In this document: piece after piece, positions 34,415-43,275 of the stretch | Numbering within the stretch: position 1 is the stretch's first letter | Layout: every line of letters begins with the position of its first letter | Assembly (NCBI GenBank): GCA_963749905.1 | Contig: CAVVOF010000002.1 | Coordinates: 372,001-436,000 of the forward strand | Origin: UBA10649 sp963749905 | Lineage (GTDB): Bacteria > Actinomycetota > Actinomycetes > S36-B12 | Direction of reading: 5' to 3' | DNA length: 64,000 nt | Notes under the pieces: generated by a model | Seen by the model: the letters and a program-made list of their open reading frames with translations, nothing else | Told to the model about the DNA's origin: nothing | The model's database searches: none | Program-made: the position numbers and the translations under genes

Positions 34415-35371
34415 TCAGCTCTGACGCTTCGCGATCTCGTCGGTCAGTTGGGGGACGACCTGGAACAGGTCACCCACCACGCCGTAGTCCGCCAGCTCGA
34501 AGATCGGCGCCTCCGGGTCCTTGTTGACCACCACGATCGTCTTCGACGTCTGCATCCCGGCCCGGTGCTGGATCGCCCCCGAGATGCCGTTCGCCACGTA
34601 CAGCTGCGGCGAGACCGTCTTGCCGGTCTGCCCCACCTGGAACTGATGCGGGTACCAGCCGGCATCCGTCGCCGCCCGCGACGCCCCCACCGCCGCGCCC
34701 AGGGCGTCCGCCAGCGCCTCGATCACCGAGAAGCCGTCCGCCGACCCGACCCCGCGGCCGCCGGAGACCACGATCGCGGCCTCCGTCAGCTCCGGACGCC
34801 CGCCCTTGACCGCCGCCGTCCGACCCGTGATCGTCGCCTTGGTCGCCGCATCCGACAGTGCCACGGACACGTCCGTGCGGGTGCATGTCGTGGGCGCGGG
34901 CTCGGGGGCGATGGCGTTGCCGCGCACCGTGATGATCGGGGTGCCGTGGGTGACCTGCGAGTGCACCACCGTCGACCCGCCGAACACGCTCTGCGTCGCG
35001 ACCAGGTCCGCCGACACGTCGACCGCATCCGTGATGACGCCGGAATCCGTCTTGACTGCCAGGCGGCCCGCGATCTCCTTGCCGTCCGCCGACGACGCGA
35101 TCAGCACCGCGACCGGCGAGGACTGCACGACCAGCTGGGCCAGCACCTCCGCTGCGGGGGCAACCGGATGCCGGGCGAAGCTGTCGTCAGCGGCCACGTA
35201 GGCGGTGCCCGCTCCGTACTCGCCCAGAGTGGTCAGCGCCGCATCGCTGCAGCCCGCACCCACCCACACCGCGCTCGGCTCACCGAGCCGGCGTGCCAGC
35301 GTCAGCAGCTCCAGCGTGGCCTTCTTGACCGCGCCGTCGACCTGCTCGACCAGGACCAGGACCTCACCCAT
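34415..35371 (-). CDS. etfA: Electron transfer flavoprotein alpha subunit
   Basis: 318 residues. The C-terminal FAD-binding part shows VSGGRGVGSADGFSVIEAL, PHQFQVGQTGKTVSPQLYVA and GISGAIQHRAGMQTSKTIV. The N terminus begins MGEVLVLVEQVDG, typical of EtfA. It accepts electrons from acyl-CoA dehydrogenases and passes them to the quinone pool. Downstream partner of etfB, gap 27 bases. Confidence 0.95.
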   Translation of the reverse strand: MGEVLVLVEQVDGAVKKATLELLTLARRLGEPSAVWVGAGCSDAALTTLGEYGAGTAYVAADDSFARHPVAPAAEVLAQLVVQSSPVAVLIASSADGKEIAGRLAVKTDSGVITDAVDVSADLVATQSVFGGSTVVHSQVTHGTPIITVRGNAIAPEPAPTTCTRTDVSVALSDAATKATITGRTAAVKGGRPELTEAAIVVSGGRGVGSADGFSVIEALADALGAAVGASRAATDAGWYPHQFQVGQTGKTVSPQLYVANGISGAIQHRAGMQTSKTIVVVNKDPEAPIFELADYGVVGDLFQVVPQLTDEIAKRQS

Positions 35372-35398
35372 TGCTCGTTCTCCCTCTCGACCCGACGC

Positions 35399-36178
35399 CT
35401 AGATGAACTTGTGCTCGGCCAGGTAGCCGGCGATCTTCACGCCGCCGTCACCATCGTCGGTGACGACCGTGCCCGCCGCCTTCGGCGGCCGCGCCGCGAA
35501 GTCCGCCACCGTGCTCCACGCGGCCGACAGGCCCAAGCGGCCTTCATCGAGGCCCGCGCCCGCAGCGTCAAGGGTCTCGACCGGCTTCTTCTTCGCGGCC
35601 ATGATCCCCTTGAACGACGGGTACCGCGGCTCGTTGATCTTCTCCACCACGCTGACCACCGCCGGAATCGACGCCGTCACCGTCGCCACCCCGTCCTCGC
35701 CGATCCGCTCGATCGTGACCTCCGAGCCGGACACCTCGACCTTCTGCGCGAACGTCAGCTGCGCCCAGCCCAGCCGCTCCGCGACCATCGCCGGCACCAC
35801 CGACATCCGCGCATCCGTCGACTCCGACCCGAACACCACCAGGTCGAACCCACGATCCTTGAGCACCTCGGCGAGCGCGTAGCTCGTCGCCAGCGCATCC
35901 GAGCCGTGGAAGCCGTCGCCCACCAGGTGGATACCGGCGTCCGCGCCCATGCTCAGCGCCTTGCGCACCGTCTCCGCGGCCCGCTCCGGGCCCATCGAGA
36001 CCACCACGACCTCGCCGCCGTGCGCCTCGACCAGCTTCAACGACTCCTCGACCGCGTACTCGTCGAGCTCGTTCATCACGCCGTCCGCGGACTCGCGGTC
36101 CAACGTCGAGTCACCCGCCGTGAGCTGCTTCTCCGCCCACGTGTCCGGAACCTGCTTCACACATACCGCGATCTTCAT
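35399..36178 (-). CDS. etfB: Electron transfer flavoprotein beta subunit
   Basis: 259 residues starting MKIAVCVKQVPDTWAEKQLT. AMP-binding and partner-contact motifs DRESADGVMNELDEYAVEES and PRYPSFKGIMAAKKKPVE are intact. GGGAGGACC precedes the ATG. Its upstream region holds a TATATT -10 and a palindrome-like site. With etfA it forms the soluble carrier for beta-oxidation-type dehydrogenases, which fits the acyl-CoA genes elsewhere in the window. Confidence 0.95.
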   Translation of the reverse strand: MKIAVCVKQVPDTWAEKQLTAGDSTLDRESADGVMNELDEYAVEESLKLVEAHGGEVVVVSMGPERAAETVRKALSMGADAGIHLVGDGFHGSDALATSYALAEVLKDRGFDLVVFGSESTDARMSVVPAMVAERLGWAQLTFAQKVEVSGSEVTIERIGEDGVATVTASIPAVVSVVEKINEPRYPSFKGIMAAKKKPVETLDAAGAGLDEGRLGLSAAWSTVADFAARPPKAAGTVVTDDGDGGVKIAGYLAEHKFI

Positions 36179-36206
36179 GGGGCTGGTCCTCCCGAACCAC
36201 AGTTAG

Positions 36207-36224
36207 TTACTCGCCAGTAATATA
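36207..36224 (-). promoter_or_regulatory. etfBA promoter -10 and TetR-like operator
   Basis: TATATT (36224-36219) on the minus strand, a strong -10. It overlaps TTACTGGCGAGTAA (36220-36207), whose 5-base ends are perfect inverted repeats (12 of 14 positions symmetric). This size and position, between -10 and ribosome site, suits a TetR-family repressor. Which regulator is unknown. No clear -35 seen. Confidence 0.5.
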
Positions 36225-36249
36225 GCGCTCCGTCGCCCGAACCGACTCC

Positions 36250-37434
36250 TCAGGCCCGCGTGCCCGCCACTGCCGCCCGATAGACCCGATCCGTGGCACC
36301 GACGATCGTGGGCCAACCGTACTGCTCGTCCACCGCGCGGCGAGCGGCCGCGACCCGTCGCCGAGCCGCGCTCGGGTGCGTGAGCACGTCCACGAGCGCA
36401 CTGGCCAGCGCGGCCGCGTCCCCGGGCGGGAAGAGCAGCCCGGTGACCCCGTCCTCGACGATCCCCGCGAGTCCTCCGGTACGGGCTGCGACCAGCGGCG
36501 TGCCGAGGACAGTCGCCTCGAGTGCGACGAAGCCGAAGGGCTCGTACAGCGAGGGCACCACGGCGACGTCGCTGGCCGCGATCGTCGACCGCAGGTCCTC
36601 GTCGCTCACATAGCCGGCGAAGGTCACGGCGTCGGTGAGCCGGCGGCGGCGGACCCGGCGCCGCAGCTCCGGCTCCGCGCCGCCCGTGCCCATGACGACC
36701 GCGCGCGCATCGGGCACCGCCCGGCGCACGGCCGGCATCGCGTCGATCAGCGTCTGCACCCCCTTCTCGGGCTCGAGCCGTCCGCTGAAGCCGATCAGGT
36801 TCGGGCCGTAGCGGCGGCGCATCGCCCGCTTGCGGGCCGGCGTCGTCTGCCAGTCGTCCGGCTCGATGCCGTTGGGGACTACCGACAGGAGATCCGGGTC
36901 GCAGTCGAACAGCCCGATCGCCTCGGCCCGCATGTACTCGCTGCAGACGATGACGCGATCCGCCGCGTCCACGATCCAGCCCTCGATCGCATCGACGCGC
37001 TGGGAGAAGGCCGTGCCCAGGACCCCGCCGGTGCGGCCCGACTCGGTGGCATGCACGGTGAGGACGACGGGGACGCCCGTCGCGTCCCGCAGGAGGACGG
37101 CGCTCTGCGCGGCGAGCCAGTCGTGCACGTGCAGCACGTCCGGCCTGATCTCACGCACCAGCGCGATCCCCCGCGAGGTCACCGCGACGTTGAAGCCGAA
37201 GCACCAGTCGAGGAAGCCGTCCCGCCAGTCCGACGGAGCGGGCGGGACCGGCTCGACCCGCACGATGCGCACGCCGTTGACGATCTCGTCGTCTGCCGTG
37301 TCCGGACCGGACTGCGTGATGACGGTGACCTGATGTCCCTGCGCCGCCTGCTCCTCCGCCAGGGCGTGCACATGCCGTCCGAGGCCGCCGTAGACGACCG
37401 GCGGGTACTCCCAGGACAGGTGGAGGATGCGCAC
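36250..37434 (-). CDS. GT4 glycosyltransferase, glucan/MGLP-type
   Basis: 394 residues. It starts MRILHLSWEYPPVVYGGLGR, the KxGG-like nucleotide-sugar site of glycogen synthase type transferases. HVHDWLAAQ, GFSGRLEPEKGVQTL and the E-x7-E motif EPFGFVALE follow. In M. tuberculosis the equivalent position beside fixAB (etfBA) is Rv3032, an alpha-1,4-glucosyltransferase for glycogen and methylglucose lipopolysaccharide; that synteny supports a glucan role. No GH57 partner gene is adjacent here. The donor (ADP- or UDP-glucose) cannot be told from sequence. It could serve as the organism's GlgA/GlgM. Confidence 0.82.
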   Translation of the reverse strand: MRILHLSWEYPPVVYGGLGRHVHALAEEQAAQGHQVTVITQSGPDTADDEIVNGVRIVRVEPVPPAPSDWRDGFLDWCFGFNVAVTSRGIALVREIRPDVLHVHDWLAAQSAVLLRDATGVPVVLTVHATESGRTGGVLGTAFSQRVDAIEGWIVDAADRVIVCSEYMRAEAIGLFDCDPDLLSVVPNGIEPDDWQTTPARKRAMRRRYGPNLIGFSGRLEPEKGVQTLIDAMPAVRRAVPDARAVVMGTGGAEPELRRRVRRRRLTDAVTFAGYVSDEDLRSTIAASDVAVVPSLYEPFGFVALEATVLGTPLVAARTGGLAGIVEDGVTGLLFPPGDAAALASALVDVLTHPSAARRRVAAARRAVDEQYGWPTIVGATDRVYRAAVAGTRA

Positions 37435-37446
37435 GCGTCGGCCGAT

Positions 37447-38220
37447 CTAGCGGCCGGTGAAGTCGGCAGGTCGCTTCTCGACGAAGGCCGCCATGCCCAG
37501 CTTCTGGTCGTCGGTGGCGAACAGGCCCGCGAACCGCACGCGTTCGATGTCGAGGCCGGTCTCGATGTCCACCTCGGTGCCGCGGTCGATGGCCTCCTTG
37601 GCCGCCCGCAGCGCGAGCGGCGCTCCCTTGGCCAGCCGCGCAGCGAGTTCCTGCGCCGTCGCGTACACGTCATCGGCCGCCACGACGCGATTCACCAGAC
37701 CGATCTCGAGCGCCTCGTCGGCCGCCACGTGCCGCCCGGTGAAGACCAGGTCCTTGGCGCGCGAGACCCCCACCAGCCGGGGCAGGCGCTGGGTGCCGCC
37801 GGCCCCCGGGATGATGCCGAGAAGAATCTCCGGCTGACCCAGTTTGGCGTCGCTCGCGGCGATGCGGAGGTCGCAGCACAGCGCGAGCTCGCATCCCCCG
37901 CCGAGCGCGTAGCCGGTCACCGCGGCGATCGTCGGCTGCGGAATCCGGGCGACGGCGGTGAACGCGCTCTGCAGGCCGACGGACGCCAGCAGCATGTCCT
38001 GGTAGGACATGTCGGCCATCTCCTTGATGTCCGCGCCCGCGGCGAACACCTTGGGGCCTCCGTACACGATCACCGCGCCCACGTCGGTGCGCGCCCCGAT
38101 CTCCTCGGCTGCCGACCGGATCTCGCGCTGCATCTGCAGGTTGAGTGCGTTCATGGGCGGCCGCTGCAGGAGGATGGTCGCGACCGACTCGTGAACCTCG
38201 ACCGACACGAACTCGCCCAT
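37447..38220 (-). CDS. Enoyl-CoA hydratase
   Basis: 257 residues of the crotonase fold. It starts MGEFVSVEVHESVATILLQR. The oxyanion hole is in FAAGADIKEM and GGGCELAL. Catalytic glutamates are in GGGCELALCCDLRIA and the PEILLGIIPGAGGTQRLPRL motif. It lies 13 bases before the GT4 gene on the same strand. Together with the dehydrogenase at 61.7-63.4 kb, the thiolase, Ccr and EtfBA it could supply crotonyl-CoA metabolism, but substrate range is not determined by sequence. Confidence 0.93.
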   Translation of the reverse strand: MGEFVSVEVHESVATILLQRPPMNALNLQMQREIRSAAEEIGARTDVGAVIVYGGPKVFAAGADIKEMADMSYQDMLLASVGLQSAFTAVARIPQPTIAAVTGYALGGGCELALCCDLRIAASDAKLGQPEILLGIIPGAGGTQRLPRLVGVSRAKDLVFTGRHVAADEALEIGLVNRVVAADDVYATAQELAARLAKGAPLALRAAKEAIDRGTEVDIETGLDIERVRFAGLFATDDQKLGMAAFVEKRPADFTGR

Positions 38221-38322
38221 GGAATCGCCCTCCGCTGTGGTCGTCGGAACGTCGTGGTGCCGACGGTGACTCGAGCGTAGCCGTCGCCGTATCGCTCGTG
38301 ACGAGGCCCCGCTGGCGACCTG

Positions 38323-38335
38323 TAGCCTCTGCCGG
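38323..38335 (+). promoter_or_regulatory. Leaderless -10 element of glgX
   Basis: TAGCCT (38323-38328) and 7 bases before the GTG of glgX. Confidence 0.5.
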
Positions 38336-40441
38336 GTGACGCGCCACGGCTCCACCGGTTGGGACCCCCTGGGCGTCACTCCCGACGGCCACGGCGGCGC
38401 CAATGTCGCGATCTGGGCACAGGGAGCGGCCGGCGTCGAGCTGTGCAGATTCGACGAGGACGGCCGCGAGGATCGCATCGCGCTGACGGAGCGCGTGTTC
38501 AACGTGTTCCACGGACATGTCGACGATCTCGCACCGGGCACGCGCTACGGATTCCGCGTCTCGGGCGAGTGGAACCCCGCCATCGGGCACCGATGGAACC
38601 CCGCCAAGCTGCTGCTGGACCCGTATGCCAAGGCGATCGAAGGCGCGTTCCGGCTCAACCCCGCAGTCTTCGGCCACGTGGGCAGCGACGACCTCGCGAT
38701 GAACACGGCGGACTCCGCTCCCTTCGTGCCGAAGAGCGTGGTCGTCGACGACTGGTTCGACTGGGGTGACGACCGGTCCCCAGGTACCGCGTGGGGTGAC
38801 ACCGTCATCTACGAGACCCACGTCAAGGGCATCACCCGACTGCACCCGGCGGTCCCCGAGCACGAGCGCGGCACGTACGCCGGACTGACCCACCCAGCCG
38901 TTCTGGAGCACCTCACCACGCTGGGCGTGACGGCGATCGAGCTGCTCCCGGTCCACCACTTCGTCGACGAGATCCACCTGCTCGAGGACGGGCTGACCAA
39001 CTACTGGGGCTACAACTCGATCGGCTACTTCGCCCCGCATGCGGCCTACTCGTCGACCGGCGCCCGTGGCGGCCAGGTGTCCGAGTTCAAGCGCATGGTG
39101 AAGGCCCTGCACGAGGCCGGCCTCGAGGTGATCCTCGACGTCGTCTACAACCACACGGCCGAGGGCAACCAGCTCGGCCCGACGCTCGCGTTCCGCGGCA
39201 TCGACAACGACGACTACTACCACCTGCGCGACGGCGGTCGGTACTACGCCGACTACACCGGCTGCGGCAACACCCTCGACGTGTCCAACCCGCACGTGCT
39301 CCAGGTCGTCATGGACTCGCTGCGCTACTGGGTGACGGAGATGCACGTGGACGGCTTCCGGTTCGACCTCGCGTCCGCCCTCGCCCGTTCGTTCCACGAC
39401 GTCAACATGCTCGGCAACTTCATGACCACGATCCAGCAGGACCCGATCCTGCGTCGCGTCAAGCTCATCGCCGAACCGTGGGACGTCGGGCCCGGCGGCT
39501 ACCAGGTCGGCGAGTTCCCGCCGCTGTGGACGGAGTGGAACGACAAGTACCGCGACAACGTTCGCGACTGGTGGCGCGGCGCCGCCGGCATCGGCGAACT
39601 CGGCTGGCGGCTGTCCGGGTCCGCCGACCTCTACGCGAGCGAGGGGCGCCGGCCGTTCGCCTCGATCAACTACGTCACGGCGCATGACGGCTTCACGCTC
39701 CGCGACCTCACCACGTACGAGCGCAAGCACAATCTCGACAACCTCGAGGGGAATCGGGACGGCACCGACAACAACCGGTCCGACAACTACGGCATCGAGG
39801 GCGAGACCGACGACCTCGAGGTGAATGAGATCCGCCGCCAGCAGCTCCGGAACTTCCTCGCCACCCTGCTGCTGTCCACCGGCGTCCCGATGATCTGCGG
39901 CGGCGACGAGTTCGGGCGCACCCAGCGCGGCAACAACAACGCGTACTGCCAGGACAACGACATCTCCTGGTACGACTGGGACTGGGAGCCGTGGCAGTCG
40001 GACCTGAAGGTGTTCGCGAGCCAGGTCCTGCACCTGCGGCGCATGCACAGCGCCTTCCGACAGCGGTACTTCTTCGAGGGCGCACCCATGCATGCGGGTG
40101 GGCCGAAGGACCTGGCGTGGATCGCGGCGGACGGCCACGAGCTGCCCGAGGACGCCTGGCACGAAGCCGACGCGCGCATGCTCGGCATGTACCTCGCCGG
40201 CGAGAGCCACGGCGTGGACGACGACGGCCGGCCCATCCGCGACCAGGCCTTCCTCGTCCTCCTGCACGCCGGTGACTCGGACGGGGAGTTCACCCTGCCG
40301 GGTGCGCCGTACGGCCGCGCCTACCGGATGGTGGTGGACACCGGCACCGGTCAGGCGATCGAGGACGGCCCGGAGCTGCCCGCGGGCCACGCGCTGACCA
40401 TGCGCGCGCGCACCCTGCAGGTCTTCCACGCGCTGAAGTAG
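38336..40441 (+). CDS. glgX: Glycogen debranching enzyme (isoamylase type)
   Basis: Hydrolyses alpha-1,6 branches of limit dextrins made by GlgP. 701 residues: N-terminal CBM48 domain (DPLGVTPDGHGGANVAIWAQ region), GH13 barrel, C-terminal beta domain. Catalytic residues are readable: nucleophile in DGFRFDLASAL, acid/base Glu in IAEPWDVGPGGY, and the third acid in YVTAHDGFTLRD. LCQxNDISW-type motif CQDNDISWYDW is the GlgX/isoamylase signature. GTG start is 7 bases after TAGCCT. It converges on glgP, with a long palindrome between them. Confidence 0.95.
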   Translation: MTRHGSTGWDPLGVTPDGHGGANVAIWAQGAAGVELCRFDEDGREDRIALTERVFNVFHGHVDDLAPGTRYGFRVSGEWNPAIGHRWNPAKLLLDPYAKAIEGAFRLNPAVFGHVGSDDLAMNTADSAPFVPKSVVVDDWFDWGDDRSPGTAWGDTVIYETHVKGITRLHPAVPEHERGTYAGLTHPAVLEHLTTLGVTAIELLPVHHFVDEIHLLEDGLTNYWGYNSIGYFAPHAAYSSTGARGGQVSEFKRMVKALHEAGLEVILDVVYNHTAEGNQLGPTLAFRGIDNDDYYHLRDGGRYYADYTGCGNTLDVSNPHVLQVVMDSLRYWVTEMHVDGFRFDLASALARSFHDVNMLGNFMTTIQQDPILRRVKLIAEPWDVGPGGYQVGEFPPLWTEWNDKYRDNVRDWWRGAAGIGELGWRLSGSADLYASEGRRPFASINYVTAHDGFTLRDLTTYERKHNLDNLEGNRDGTDNNRSDNYGIEGETDDLEVNEIRRQQLRNFLATLLLSTGVPMICGGDEFGRTQRGNNNAYCQDNDISWYDWDWEPWQSDLKVFASQVLHLRRMHSAFRQRYFFEGAPMHAGGPKDLAWIAADGHELPEDAWHEADARMLGMYLAGESHGVDDDGRPIRDQAFLVLLHAGDSDGEFTLPGAPYGRAYRMVVDTGTGQAIEDGPELPAGHALTMRARTLQVFHALK

Positions 40442-40450
40442 CACCCCGAA

Positions 40451-40520
40451 CCCCGATGCTGCGGCACTCGTGGCTGGTGCGCGTCCCTTTTGTCCAGCCA
40501 CGTGTGCCGCAGCATCGGGG
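40451..40520. repeat. Long palindrome, family A copy 2
   Basis: Arms of 27 bases (40451-40477 and 40494-40520) with a single mismatch, loop of 16 bases. Same arms and loop length as copy 1 at 1283-1342. It fills most of the gap between the ends of convergent glgX and glgP. Confidence 0.9.
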
Positions 40521-40526
40521 TGAGGC

Positions 40527-43121
40527 CTAGCGCAGGACGCCGTCCGCCAGTCCCGCGGAGGGCGGGGGCAGCACCTGCAGCCCCAGCTCCTCCGGAGCAG
40601 CCAGCCCGGGATGCCGCGGCAGGATGCGCACCGTGTAGCCGAACGGGCCGTTGCGGTCCAGCTCGACGTCGTGCGCGTACAGCCAGCGGTTCCCCTCGAA
40701 CGACTCCCCGGCCAGCATCGACGCATGCTGCGGCGATGCCAGTCGGTCGTCGGCATCCACCCGACCATGGACGACCTGGACATCGACGTCCTCGGGGGTC
40801 AGATCACCCAGGTTGACGTACGCCCGCACGCTGATGTGGGCGCCCTGCATGACCGCGTCGCCGACGCCATCGGCCTCGACGTGCTCGATCCGCATGGTCG
40901 ACCAGCCGGCCCGGATCCGCTTCTTCCACGTCGCCAGGTCGCGGGCGATGGCGAAGGAGGACGCCTCCACCGCTCGGGAGGACTCCGCCGCCGGCGTGTA
41001 GAGCCGCGTCACGTACTCCCGCAGCATGCGGCTGGCCAGCACCTTCGGGCCGAGCGTGCGCAGGGTGTGCTTGACCATGGCCAGCCAACGTGGCGGCAGG
41101 CCCGCGTCGTCGCGACGGTAGAACGCCGGCGCCACCGAGTTCTGGATGAGGTTGTAGAGCGCGTCGGCCTCGAGGTCGTCGCGCCGGTCCGCGTCCTCGA
41201 CACCGTCCGCCGTCGGGATGGCCCAGCCGTTCTCGCCGTCGAACCACTCGTCCCACCACCCGTCGAGGATCGACAGGTTCAGGGCACCGTTGAGGGCGGC
41301 CTTCATGCCCGACGTGCCACTCGCCTCGAGGGGGCGGATCGGGTTGTTCAGCCAGACGTCGCAGCCCGGGTAGAGCGTCACCGCCATCGACATGTCGTAG
41401 TCCGGGAGGAAGACGATGCGATGCCGCACGTCCTCAGCGTCGGCGAACTGGACCAGCTGCTGGATCAGGTGCTTGCCGCCGTCGTCGGCCGGGTGGGCCT
41501 TGCCGGCCACCACCAGCTGCACCGGCCGCTCCGGATCGAGCAGCAGGGCACGCAGCCGCTCCGGATCGCGCAGCATCAGCGTCAGCCGCTTGTAGGACGG
41601 CACCCGTCGCGCGAAGCCGATGGTCAGCACGTCCGGGTCGAGCACGGTGTCGATCCAGCCCAGCTCGGCCTCGGTCGCACCGCGGTTGATCCACGACTCC
41701 CGGAGGCGGGCACGGGTCATGTCGACCAGTTCCTGGCGCAGCGCGCGCTTGATCTGCCACAGGTCATGGTCGGGAGTCGAGGCGATGGCCTCCCATCCCT
41801 CGGCGTCGTCGATCGACGCGCCATGGGCGAGATCGGTGACCTGACGGGCCGTCCACGTGGGCGCGTGCACGCCGTTGGTGACCGACGTGATCGGCACCTC
41901 CTCGAAGTCGAAGCCCGACCACAGTCCGGCGAACATGCCGCGCGAGACCGCGCCGTGCAGCAGGCTCACGCCGTTGGCCCGCTGCGCGAGGCGCAGGCCC
42001 ATGACGGCCATGTTGAACACGGCCGGGTCGCCGTCCTCGAAGGACTCGGCACCGAGGGCCAGGATCTGGTCGACGGGCACGCCGGCGGCCGCGTTGTCGC
42101 CGCCGAAGTACTGGGCGATCAGGTCCATCGGGAACCGGTCGATGCCGGCCGGCACCGGCGTATGGGTCGTGAACACGGTGCTCGCCCGGCTCACCTCGAG
42201 TGCCTCGTCGAAGTTCATCGACGGGTTGGCGGTGACCAGCTCGCGGATCCGCTCGAGACCCAGGAAGCCGGCATGCCCCTCGTTGGTGTGGAACACCTCC
42301 GGCTCGGGGTGGCCGGTGATCCGGCAGTAGGCGCGCATCGCGCGCACGCCGCCGATGCCCAGCAGCATCTCCTGCTGCAGCCGGTGCTCGCCGCCGCCGC
42401 CGTAGAGCCGGTCGGTGACCTCGCGCTCGGCGGGGCCGTTCTCCTCGACATCGGAGTCGAGCATCAGCAGTGGCACGCGGCCCACCTGAGCGACCCAGAT
42501 GCGCGCGGTGACGAAGCGGTCGCCGGGCAGGCCCACCGCGACCTTCGCAGGAGTGCCGTCCGCCTCGCGCAGGAGGGAGACGGGGCTCCCGTCCGGATCG
42601 GTGACGGGGTAGCGCTCCTGCTGCCAGCCGTCCCGCGAGAGGGACTGGCGGAAGTAGCCGGAGCGGTAGAACAGGCCGAGGGCGATGATCGGCACGCCGA
42701 GGTCGCTGGCGGTCTTCAGGTGGTCGCCGGCCAGGATGCCGAGGCCGCCGGAGTACTGCGGCAGCGCGGCCGCGACCCCGTACTCAGGCGAGAAGTAGGC
42801 GATGGCCTTGGGCGCCTCCGGGCCGAGCCCCTGGTACCAGTGGTCGGACGACAGGTACTCGCCCAGGTCCGCCCGCGCCCGCTCGACCCACCCGACGAAG
42901 GCCGGATCCGCGGCCAGCTCGGCGAGCCGCTCGGCGGAGACCTCCCCCAGCAGGCGCACCGGGTCGTGGCCACCGGCGACCCACAGGTCGGGGTCGATGG
43001 CCGCGAACAGGTCCCGCGTCGGCGGGTGCCAGGACCACCGGAGGTTGACGGCCAGTTCCTCGAGGGCGCGCAGGCTCTCGGGCAGCACGGTACGGACGGT
43101 GAAACGGCGAATGGCTCTCAC
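40527..43121 (-). CDS. glgP: Alpha-glucan phosphorylase
   Basis: Releases glucose-1-phosphate from alpha-1,4 chains. 864 residues, the actinobacterial family length with a DUF3417 N-terminal region (RTVLPESLRALEELAVNLRW). The PLP lysine lies in SGTSGMKAALNGALNLSI. FSPEYGVAAALPQYSGGLGI and NTHTPVPAG-like FTTHTPVPAGIDRF are family motifs. GTG 43121 chosen because it lies 7 bases after TACGGT; the frame extends a further 300 codons without protein character. Divergent from glgE across 154 bases. Confidence 0.93.
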   Translation of the reverse strand: MRAIRRFTVRTVLPESLRALEELAVNLRWSWHPPTRDLFAAIDPDLWVAGGHDPVRLLGEVSAERLAELAADPAFVGWVERARADLGEYLSSDHWYQGLGPEAPKAIAYFSPEYGVAAALPQYSGGLGILAGDHLKTASDLGVPIIALGLFYRSGYFRQSLSRDGWQQERYPVTDPDGSPVSLLREADGTPAKVAVGLPGDRFVTARIWVAQVGRVPLLMLDSDVEENGPAEREVTDRLYGGGGEHRLQQEMLLGIGGVRAMRAYCRITGHPEPEVFHTNEGHAGFLGLERIRELVTANPSMNFDEALEVSRASTVFTTHTPVPAGIDRFPMDLIAQYFGGDNAAAGVPVDQILALGAESFEDGDPAVFNMAVMGLRLAQRANGVSLLHGAVSRGMFAGLWSGFDFEEVPITSVTNGVHAPTWTARQVTDLAHGASIDDAEGWEAIASTPDHDLWQIKRALRQELVDMTRARLRESWINRGATEAELGWIDTVLDPDVLTIGFARRVPSYKRLTLMLRDPERLRALLLDPERPVQLVVAGKAHPADDGGKHLIQQLVQFADAEDVRHRIVFLPDYDMSMAVTLYPGCDVWLNNPIRPLEASGTSGMKAALNGALNLSILDGWWDEWFDGENGWAIPTADGVEDADRRDDLEADALYNLIQNSVAPAFYRRDDAGLPPRWLAMVKHTLRTLGPKVLASRMLREYVTRLYTPAAESSRAVEASSFAIARDLATWKKRIRAGWSTMRIEHVEADGVGDAVMQGAHISVRAYVNLGDLTPEDVDVQVVHGRVDADDRLASPQHASMLAGESFEGNRWLYAHDVELDRNGPFGYTVRILPRHPGLAAPEELGLQVLPPPSAGLADGVLR

Positions 43122-43134
43122 GGCGGACACCGTA
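43122..43134 (-). promoter_or_regulatory. Leaderless -10 element of glgP
   Basis: TACGGT (43134-43129) and 7 bases before the glgP GTG. Confidence 0.5.
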
Positions 43135-43207
43135 CACATTCCGCGGGTCCACGCCCATCGCGACCACCACGTTTCGGGCATGAAACTGCTTGAATCTTCC
43201 ATGCAAC

Positions 43208-43219
43208 GCAAGTTCTTGC
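43208..43219. promoter_or_regulatory. LacI-type operator candidate between glgP and glgE
   Basis: GCAAG TT CTTGC, a perfect 5-base inverted repeat in the divergent promoter region, with TTGCAT close by. Direct and inverted TTGCAAG/CTTGCA elements are typical of maltose and alpha-glucoside repressors (MalR type) in Streptomyces. It lies upstream of both start regions. Role inferred. Confidence 0.4.
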
Positions 43220-43261
43220 ACATACGTCCCAGTGGCCCCCTCAGGGGCGGCAGTGCACGAC

Positions 43262-43275
43262 TAGGCTGACGAACC
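43262..43275 (+). promoter_or_regulatory. Leaderless -10 element of glgE
   Basis: TAGGCT (43262-43267) and 8 bases before the glgE ATG. Confidence 0.45.

Noticed and set aside
37670..40783. A minus-strand frame of over 1000 codons across glgX
   Set aside because: It spans the C-terminal part of enoyl-CoA hydratase and antisense glgX; no protein-like composition. High GC opens third-position frames.
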